DNA of 64,000 bases from Halobacteriales archaeon QS_4_70_19 (GTDB taxonomy: Archaea > Halobacteriota > Halobacteria > Halobacteriales > Haloarculaceae): assembly GCA_003020985.1 (NCBI GenBank), contig PXRM01000015.1, positions 1 through 64,000 of the forward strand, given 5' to 3'. Below, piece by piece: positions 57,913 through 64,000 of the stretch. Positions within the stretch are counted from its first letter, which is position 1, and every line of letters begins with the position of its first letter. Under the pieces are notes generated by a model. The model was not told the origin of the DNA. It saw nothing but the letters and a program-made list of their open reading frames with translations, and did not search any database. Position numbers and translations under genes: made by a program.

Positions 57913-60333
57913 TCACTCGCCGGGCCACTTCGGGAAGTCGTCCGACTCGCCGCCGTCGGAGGCGGTCCGCGCCTCGGGCGGCCGGAACTGCTCGCTGCCG
58001 CTGTCGGTGACCTCCGCCACCGTGGTCTCCGTCTCCCCGGTCTCGGACGACGAATCGTGCCTCGAAGTGCCGACGGCCGCGCCCCCCGACGGCTCGTCGG
58101 TCGCGGTCGTCCCGTCCCCCTCGCGGACGGCGTCGGCGTCGATGAACTTCGCGTCGTCCGCCGCGACCACGCCGTCCGCCCCGCCGCTACCGGTCGACGC
58201 GTCGGCCGCACTCGCCCCTCCCGGGTCGCTGGCCTCCGCCGGGGTCGCGTCACCCGGTCCCGTGCCGGTCGGTCCGGCGGCCGCCGAGTCGCCCCGCTCG
58301 CTCTCCCCGGGGTCGTTCGCGGCGGCCGTCCCCGGGCCGTCCCCGGCTGCCCGCTCGTCGACGAACGCTCGCTCGACCGACGCGACGGCGTCGGCGAGTT
58401 CGGCCTCCGGGAGCCCGTCGTCGTGGGCCTCGCGGAGTGCCGCGGCGAGCCGGCAGCCGTACTTCCCCCGGCCGGCGTGGCCGACGAGGTCCTTCCGCCG
58501 GAGCGTCCGGTTCCGGCTGTACGCCCGGGTCCGGTCGCCGTCGCCGCCCGCTGCCACGTGGGCGTCGACCGGGTCGCTGGGGCCCTGTTCGCGGTAGTGG
58601 GCCAGCATCCGCCGCGTGACCTCGTCGAACCCGCGGATGGTCGCCTTCAGCTCCCGGACGACCTCGCGCTCGAACCCCGGGTCGGACTCCTCGAGGACCG
58701 TCTCGACGGTCGACCCGCCGGACGCGTCGCCGGTCCCGGTACCACCTTGGTCGTCGAACTCCGGCCAGCCGTCGCCGACACCGTCCGCCCCGGCGACGCC
58801 TGTCTGGTCGGCCGCGGTCCCCGTCTCCTCGGTCGACGGAGTGTGCCGACCGCTGGCCGCGTCGTCACGGCCAGATGCCTGCTCGTGCGTCCCGGAGGGG
58901 TCCGGGTCGTCGCTGGGCTCCTCGGCACCCGTCAGCGCCTCGAACGCCGCGTCGATGTCCGCCATCGCGTCCCCCGACTGGTCGCTCGCTCCGGTGGACG
59001 TGCCGGCAGTTTCGGTGGTCGAGTCGCTCGCCGGGTCGCCCGTCCGGTCGTCGCCAGACTCGGGCCAGCCAGCCGGTGCGGTCGTCTCGGTCTGTGGCTC
59101 GTCCGGGGCCGGGGGTCCCTCCTCGTCTTCCGCATCCGCGCCGCCCTCGCCCTCGAGGTACTCCTCGGTCGGGTGGGCCGGGCGGCGCGTGGCCTCCAGA
59201 TGCTCCCCTCTGGCGGCCCGCTTGCGCCAGTCGTCCACCTCCGTCTGTGTCCCCACGGTCACGTCCGTCCGGAAGGCGCGCCCGGAGGCGTGCTCCATCA
59301 TCGCCCGCGAGAACCGCTCGGCCATCTTCGAGAGGTCCCTGGCCTCCTGGAGCTCCGCCTCCAGCTCCTCGATGCGCTCCCCGCGGTCGGCGAGCTGCCG
59401 CTCCAGCTCCTGGATGCGCGACTCCCGGCGCTCCTCGGCCTCGGAGATGGCCTCGAGGTCCTGCACGAGGTCGCTGCTGACCGACTTCAGCTCCGGGCGC
59501 TCGAAGTCGTCCAGCCCGGGTGTGGCGCCCGCGTCGAACGTCTCCTTGCGGTCGAACTGCACCCGCCGGGTGCGCTCGGACCAGTCCGTCAAGACGAACG
59601 CCTCCCCGTCGTCCATCCCCTCGATGGCGTCGGCGTACTCCCGCCCGAGGATGCGGCTGACGACCTTGGTGTCGTTCTCCCAGGTGAGACGGTGCCAGAC
59701 GAGCCAGTCGCACTGCGTGATGAAGTCCTTCTTCACGTCGGCCGGGCGCTGGGAGACCCCGACCACGCCGAGCCCGTGCTTGCGTCCGCGCTTGGCCGCC
59801 TTGATGAGCATCCGTCCGCACTCGTCGAGGCCGCCCCCCTCGGGGATGTACTCGTGGACCTCCTCGACGACGAGCAGAAACGGCTGCTTCAGCTTCTTTT
59901 CCTTCGCGAAGAGGTTGCGCGCGACCGCCGTCAGCAGGTCCCGGGCGTCGGCCTCGTCGAGGAACGACGACACGTCGAGGATGATCGGGACGTTCTGCTC
60001 CAGGGCGAGCTCCGCGAGCTTCCCGGCGTGCTCCTCGTTGACCACGAGGTCGCACTCCTCGTCCGCGCCGACGTGGAGGATCTCGTACTCCTCTTTTAAA
60101 CCGTAATATTCGCCGTCGATGTCGACGATCATCACCGGGAGCCCCCGGTCGAGGAGCTTCTCGATGACGACGCTGGCCGTGTTCGACTTCCCGCCGCCGC
60201 TCTTGCCGGTCACGAACCCGCGGCCGGTCATCAGCTCCACCACCGGCAGTTCGACCGGGTTGCCGGCCGGCGCGTCGGCCGCGACCCCCTCGCTGGTCTC
60301 GCCGACCCTGATCGTCTCGTTCTCGTCACCCAT
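57913..60333 (-). CDS. HerA-like (DUF87) ATPase with coiled coil and long disordered region
   Basis: 806 residues from ATG 60333. Walker A TGKSGGGKSNTASV at 42-55, Walker B FLLVVEEVHEYIP at 152-164, and VSQRPADV near 193 with the sensor Gln, all typical of archaeal HerA/FtsK-like hexameric ATPases. Residues about 284-345 form a coiled coil (EAEERRESRIQELERQLADR). Residues 380-540 and 680-806 are Gly/Asp/Ser/Thr-rich and disordered. A helical domain (VRELKATIRGFDEVTRRMLA) lies between. No nurA gene is adjacent. Role in DNA end processing, or membrane-associated segregation, is inference. Confidence 0.88.
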   Translation of the reverse strand: MGDENETIRVGETSEGVAADAPAGNPVELPVVELMTGRGFVTGKSGGGKSNTASVVIEKLLDRGLPVMIVDIDGEYYGLKEEYEILHVGADEECDLVVNEEHAGKLAELALEQNVPIILDVSSFLDEADARDLLTAVARNLFAKEKKLKQPFLLVVEEVHEYIPEGGGLDECGRMLIKAAKRGRKHGLGVVGVSQRPADVKKDFITQCDWLVWHRLTWENDTKVVSRILGREYADAIEGMDDGEAFVLTDWSERTRRVQFDRKETFDAGATPGLDDFERPELKSVSSDLVQDLEAISEAEERRESRIQELERQLADRGERIEELEAELQEARDLSKMAERFSRAMMEHASGRAFRTDVTVGTQTEVDDWRKRAARGEHLEATRRPAHPTEEYLEGEGGADAEDEEGPPAPDEPQTETTAPAGWPESGDDRTGDPASDSTTETAGTSTGASDQSGDAMADIDAAFEALTGAEEPSDDPDPSGTHEQASGRDDAASGRHTPSTEETGTAADQTGVAGADGVGDGWPEFDDQGGTGTGDASGGSTVETVLEESDPGFEREVVRELKATIRGFDEVTRRMLAHYREQGPSDPVDAHVAAGGDGDRTRAYSRNRTLRRKDLVGHAGRGKYGCRLAAALREAHDDGLPEAELADAVASVERAFVDERAAGDGPGTAAANDPGESERGDSAAAGPTGTGPGDATPAEASDPGGASAADASTGSGGADGVVAADDAKFIDADAVREGDGTTATDEPSGGAAVGTSRHDSSSETGETETTVAEVTDSGSEQFRPPEARTASDGGESDDFPKWPGE

Positions 60334-60420
60334 GTTGTTCGGAGCGGGGCGCTCCGGGCACAAGAACCCGCGTCAGACGTGCGGCCGACGGCTCCTTTCG
60401 TTCGCGGGAGCGGGGCCTGG

Positions 60421-60426
60421 TTATAT
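60421..60426 (+). promoter_or_regulatory. TATA box of the acyl-CoA synthetase gene
   Basis: TTATAT at 60421-60426, 28 bases before ATG 60452. It argues against the earlier in-frame ATG at 60425. Confidence 0.6.
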
Positions 60427-60451
60427 GGACGTGCCGACGGTACCCGGCAAC

Positions 60452-62143
60452 ATGTCGCAACACGAGTCACAGCACAACCTAGCCGACTACGAGTCCGCGT
60501 ACGGGTCGTTCGAGTGGGACCAGCTCTACGAACGGGCCGATTGGGACGCACCGGACGAGATGAACATCGCCCACGAGACGATCGACCGCCACGCCGCGGC
60601 GACGCCCGAGCGGACCGCCCTCCAGTGGGTGGGCGACGACGGCGGGGAGGAGACGATGACGTTCGCCGACCTCGCCGCGGAGTCGGACCGGTTCGCGAAC
60701 GTCCTCGACGGCCTCGTCGACCGGGGCGACCGCGTCTTCTCGTACATGCCGCGCGTCCCCGAGCACTACGCCGCGCTCGTCGGGACGCTCAAGACGGGTG
60801 CCGTCTGGGGCAGCGTCAACGAGCGGTTCGGGCCGGACGGCATCGCCTACCGCCTCGACGACTGCGACGCAAAGGTGATCGTCACGACGACGGGGAACCG
60901 CGACACCGTCGCGGAGGCGATGGAGGAGATCCCCAGCGTCGAGCAGGTCATCGTGGTCGACGACGGCGAGGGCGAGGCCCGCGCGGACGACCACGACTAC
61001 CACGACGCCGTGGCCGGCGCGGCCGACGAGTTCGAGACCGTCCGGACGAGCGGCGACGACGACGCCCTCCTCTACTACACCTCCGGCACCACCGGCCCGG
61101 CGAAGGGCGTGCTCCACAAACACCGCTGGGTGGCCGGCGTGGCCGCGACCCAGCAGTCGGCCGTCGATCTCCAGCCCGGCACCGACCTCTACTGGTCGAC
61201 CGGCGACCTCGGCTGGCTGACCGGGCCCATCAACACGCTGGGCGCGTGGTTCTGGGGGACCTCGCTGTTCACCTACGAGGGCGAGTTCGACCCCGAGGAG
61301 TGGGCGGCGCTGCTCGATGACTTCCCCGTCACCGTTCTGTTCTCCGTCCCGACGGCCTACCGGATGCTCCGCGAGCACGAGTCCGTCCTCGACGGCGTCG
61401 ACCTCGACCTGCGGCACGCGCTCTCCATCGGCGAGCCGCTGTCGGCGGGCGTCGTCGAATGGGGCGAGGAGACGCTCGGCGTGACCATCCACGACACCTA
61501 CGGACAGACGGAGACCGGCAACATGGTCATCAACAACTACCCCGAGATGGAGCTGAAGCCGGGCAGCATGGGCCGGCCGCTCCCGGGCGTGGAGGCGGCC
61601 GTCGTGGACCCCGACACCGGCGCGGTGCTCGACCCGGGCGAGACCGGCGAGATCGCCCAGCGGGGCGACTACCCCTGCTTCTTCGCCGGCTACTGGGAGC
61701 AGCCCGAGAAGACCGCCGACTGCTTCGTCGACGGGCCGGACGGGAAGTGGTACCTCTCGGGCGACCTCGGCCACGTCGACGACGACGGCTACTTCTGGTT
61801 CGAGGGACGGGCCGACGACGTCATCATCTCGTCGGGCTACCGCATCGGCCCGTTCGAGGTGGAGTCCGCGCTCGGCGAGCACCCCTCGGTCGCCGAGGGT
61901 GCGGTCGTCCCGAAGCCGGACCGCCAGCGCGGCACCATCGTCAAGGCCTACGTCCGTCTCGTCTCGGGGACCGAACCGACCGACGACCTGAAGGCGGACA
62001 TCAAAGAGCACGTCCGCAACGAGCTCGCCGCCCACGAGTACCCCCGCGAGGTCGAGTTCGTCGACGAGCTGCCAAAGACCGTCACCGGCAAGATCCGCCG
62101 GACGGAGCTGCGCGAGCGGACCGAAGACCCGACCGAGAACTGA
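60452..62143 (+). CDS. Acyl-CoA synthetase, acetate/medium-chain (ACSM-like, AMP-forming)
   Basis: 563 residues from ATG 60452. ANL motifs: LYYTSGTTGPAKGVLHKHRW near 208, TGDLGWLTGPINTLGAWFWG near 250 (typical of acetyl- and medium-chain ACS), IHDTYGQTETGNMVINN near 346, ADDVIISSGYRIGPFEVESA near 454, and the catalytic lysine PKTVTGKIRRTELR near 540. It activates acetate, propionate or medium-chain acids to CoA esters. Divergent from HerA-like gene. It may feed the same acyl-CoA pool as the ECH-BKACE operon. Confidence 0.92.
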   Translation: MSQHESQHNLADYESAYGSFEWDQLYERADWDAPDEMNIAHETIDRHAAATPERTALQWVGDDGGEETMTFADLAAESDRFANVLDGLVDRGDRVFSYMPRVPEHYAALVGTLKTGAVWGSVNERFGPDGIAYRLDDCDAKVIVTTTGNRDTVAEAMEEIPSVEQVIVVDDGEGEARADDHDYHDAVAGAADEFETVRTSGDDDALLYYTSGTTGPAKGVLHKHRWVAGVAATQQSAVDLQPGTDLYWSTGDLGWLTGPINTLGAWFWGTSLFTYEGEFDPEEWAALLDDFPVTVLFSVPTAYRMLREHESVLDGVDLDLRHALSIGEPLSAGVVEWGEETLGVTIHDTYGQTETGNMVINNYPEMELKPGSMGRPLPGVEAAVVDPDTGAVLDPGETGEIAQRGDYPCFFAGYWEQPEKTADCFVDGPDGKWYLSGDLGHVDDDGYFWFEGRADDVIISSGYRIGPFEVESALGEHPSVAEGAVVPKPDRQRGTIVKAYVRLVSGTEPTDDLKADIKEHVRNELAAHEYPREVEFVDELPKTVTGKIRRTELRERTEDPTEN

Positions 62144-62246
62144 CGACCGGTTAGAGATAGGAAATCGAGTTTGTTTTGCCAATATAGACGGTTTCTATGA
62201 TATAGATGCGAGATTAGCGCTGTATGTCGCGAGTAAACTCGAAGTG

Positions 62247-62522
62247 CTACTCGGCCCGCACGACCCAGTGGGCCTCGTCCAGCTGCTCCAGGCGCGATAC
62301 TTCGCGCATCCGGACGATGTAGCCCGTCGGCTGGCGCTCGGTCTCGTGCTCGGCGTCGACGCGGACGAGGTTGCCGATGACCTGCGCGGAGGGGGGTTTC
62401 TGTGCCGCGCCGCAGTCGTACACAGTGAGGAATTCGTTCCCGTCGCTGGTCTCGTAGACCACGATGTACGCGTGTTTCGGGAGCCGCCACGCGTCCTCTC
62501 CGGCGACGGGGAGGTTGTTCAC
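62247..62522 (-). CDS. Conserved haloarchaeal protein of unknown function
   Basis: 91 residues from GTG 62522. The frame is open to GTG 62564 but those extra 14 codons (rich in CGA, GGA, AGG) look non-coding. RLPKHAYIVVYETSDGNEFL and YDCGAAQKPPSAQVIGNLVR then GYIVRMREVSRLEQL suggest a small alpha-beta fold. No motif. Downstream of dinB on the same strand and probably co-transcribed with it; the convergent gap to the acyl-CoA synthetase is AT-rich and could terminate both. Confidence 0.65.
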   Translation of the reverse strand: MNNLPVAGEDAWRLPKHAYIVVYETSDGNEFLTVYDCGAAQKPPSAQVIGNLVRVDAEHETERQPTGYIVRMREVSRLEQLDEAHWVVRAE

Positions 62523-62567
62523 AGCCGACCTGGGTCGTCCAGCGTCGAAAGCGCGTCGGTCCACCCG

Positions 62568-63899
62568 TCACTCGCCGTCGGTGAACTCGGGGAGCCGGGT
62601 CTGACCCCACCGGACACGGCCGTCCGGTTGTGCCCCTCCGTCCTCGCCATCGAGCCAGCCCTCGATGGTCGCCTGGCCGTCCGGCGCGTCGGCGGGTGCG
62701 TCGGTGGGCAGCTCCCCCCGGGCGTCCATGGTGACGCCGTCACCGCCGGCGGCCCACCCGTCGATGGTCGCCTGGTCGGCCTCGGTGAAGTCCAGGTTCG
62801 ACACCCGGACGCCGAGTTTGCGGACCGCGTCGTCGTCGAACTCCGCGAGCAGGTCCAGCGCGACCGCCTCGACGAGGTCGGGGTCGTCCACCGGCCCCGA
62901 CAGCGACCTGGCACGCGTGTTCACGTCGTACGGCGGTCGGACCACCTTCACGCCGATGGTCCGGTAGAGGGCGTCCTTCGCGCGGGCCCGTTCGGCCACG
63001 TCGGCCGCGAGCGAGCGCACGAGGTCGCGTTTGGTCCCCGTGTCGTCCGTCGGCTCGAGCGCGGACTCGCTGGAGAGGCTCTTCGGCCGCCCCCGCGGTT
63101 CGACGGCGCGGTCGTCGCGACCACGCGCCCGATCGTACAGTTCGCGACCGCGCTCCCCGAACGCCCGTTCCAGGGCGGCGGGGTCGGCCTCGGTCACGTC
63201 GCCGGCCGTCTCGATGCCGCGCTCGCGGAGTTCGCGGGCGGTCACCGGGCCGACGCCGTGCAGGTCCTCGACGGGGATGGGTGCGAGGAACGCGCACACC
63301 TCGCCCGGACGGACGATGACGCAGCCGTCCGGCTTGTCGTGGTCGGAGGCGAGCTTGGCCGTCGACATGGTCGGCGCGACGCCGACGCTGGCGACGACGC
63401 CTACCTCCTCGCGGATGCGTTCGCGCAGCCGCTCGACCGTCTCGCGGACCGACTCCCAGCCGTCGGGGGTGAGGTCGAGGTACGCCTCGTCGATGCTCAC
63501 CTCCCGGACCGTCGCCGCGGTCTCGTGGAGGACGGTCCTCACGTCGGCAGCCGTCGCCTCGTAGAAGTCCATGTCGACGGGGCGGTAGAACCCCGACTCC
63601 CCGGGGTCGGGCGCGTCCGGGCCGTCGGGGTCCGCGTCGGCCCGCCGCGGCAGCCGGTCCAGCGCGCCCTGGATGGGCATGGCACTCTCGACGCCGAACG
63701 CCCGGGCCTCGTAGGAGGCCGTCGCGACCGCGCCGACCGTGTCGCCGGGCTCGTAGCCCATCCCGACGACCACTGGCTCGCCGCGCAGTCGCGGCTCGCG
63801 GAGGCGCTCGCAGGCGGCGTAGAAGCAGTCCATGTCCACGTGCGCGACCACGCGGTCCTCGGGCTCGGGCGCCCCGGGGAGTACCGCGCGGTCGGACAT
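62568..63899 (-). CDS. dinB: DNA polymerase IV (DinB, Y-family)
   Basis: 443 residues from ATG 63899. Y-family core: VAHVDMDCFYAACERLREPR (palm Asp and steric gate) near residue 20, VVVGMGYEPGDTVGAVATASYEARAFG near 44, and the second carboxylates VSIDEAYLDLTPDG near 135; HhH thumb PVEDLHGVGPVTARELRERG near 205; little finger from about 275. The C-terminus has three PCNA-interacting (PIP)-like motifs: QATIDGW (376-382), QATIEGW (409-415) and QTRLPEF (433-439). It performs translesion synthesis. Confidence 0.94.
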   Translation of the reverse strand: MSDRAVLPGAPEPEDRVVAHVDMDCFYAACERLREPRLRGEPVVVGMGYEPGDTVGAVATASYEARAFGVESAMPIQGALDRLPRRADADPDGPDAPDPGESGFYRPVDMDFYEATAADVRTVLHETAATVREVSIDEAYLDLTPDGWESVRETVERLRERIREEVGVVASVGVAPTMSTAKLASDHDKPDGCVIVRPGEVCAFLAPIPVEDLHGVGPVTARELRERGIETAGDVTEADPAALERAFGERGRELYDRARGRDDRAVEPRGRPKSLSSESALEPTDDTGTKRDLVRSLAADVAERARAKDALYRTIGVKVVRPPYDVNTRARSLSGPVDDPDLVEAVALDLLAEFDDDAVRKLGVRVSNLDFTEADQATIDGWAAGGDGVTMDARGELPTDAPADAPDGQATIEGWLDGEDGGAQPDGRVRWGQTRLPEFTDGE

Positions 63900-64000
63900 C
63901 CAGGCGACCACTGAATGCCCGTCGGCCTCAACCTTGGCACACCGGAGCGGAAGTGGAGCCGCCGGGAGCGGGGCGGGTTCCCGGAAGGCATTTGCCGCGA

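Overview
The window is chromosomal DNA of a haloarchaeon (class Halobacteria). The evidence is high GC with strong G/C preference at third codon positions, very acidic proteins, leaderless promoters with the TATA box about 25-30 bases before the start codon, a tRNA gene without encoded CCA, and archaeal families such as MetK of the archaeal type, ArfC, TmcA, DacZ, an XPB-type helicase, Tat lipoproteins and HerA-like ATPases. I cannot name the genus. There is no rRNA, CRISPR array, replication origin or intact insertion sequence.

Layout. 0-5.3 kb: an edge-truncated HesB/IscA gene, sucCD of the TCA cycle, an XPB-like helicase and a hexapeptide acyltransferase. 5.3-9.1 kb: the diadenylate cyclase dacZ with an MscS channel, a hydrolase, tRNA-Ser(UGA), a DUF2064-like gene and a small membrane protein. 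9.2-15.5 kb: an R2-like diiron oxidase, RNA-binding and NUDIX genes, a lipoprotein, a PAS histidine kinase and a coupled pair of haloarchaeal families. 15.7-28.3 kb: mostly housekeeping genes: an FKBP chaperone with a Gly/Met tail, CYTH protein, metK, an acyl-CoA dehydrogenase, arfC, tmcA and several membrane proteins, plus two damaged small genes. 28.3-43.5 kb: CoA ligase, MTH865-like gene, PAC2, a secreted CocE-type hydrolase, surE, Rsm22-tyrA, creatininase, a tandem pair of large Tat lipoproteins and thyX. Two decayed genes lie here: a histidine kinase relic and a frameshifted phosphatase. 44-54.2 kb: a fused FAD/Fe-S dehydrogenase, HD hydrolase, an ABC-2 exporter operon with a secreted partner, HAD, SDR and SCP2 genes. 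54.2-56.0 kb: an AT-richer island with an internally deleted IS6-like element and a Thr/Ser-rich lipoprotein. 56-64 kb: a BKACE/enoyl-CoA hydratase operon, a HerA-like ATPase, an acyl-CoA synthetase and DinB.

Themes. Central carbon and acyl-CoA metabolism recur (sucCD, acyl-CoA dehydrogenase, two ligases, BKACE/ECH). So do osmotic signalling (dacZ-mscS), RNA and translation maturation (tmcA, Rsm22, tRNA-Ser) and DNA repair (XPB-like, DinB, HerA-like).

The most notable non-standard signals are: (1) an 86-bp quasi-palindromic element present twice in opposite orientations, each copy starting exactly at the TGA stop codon of a gene; (2) a dispersed family of paired 21-nt hairpins following GAGTGGTTCG; (3) a secreted protein family seen three times, twice as tandem Tat lipoproteins carrying pilin-like C-terminal sandwiches and once coupled to an ABC-2 exporter; (4) several genes caught in decay by frameshift or deletion.
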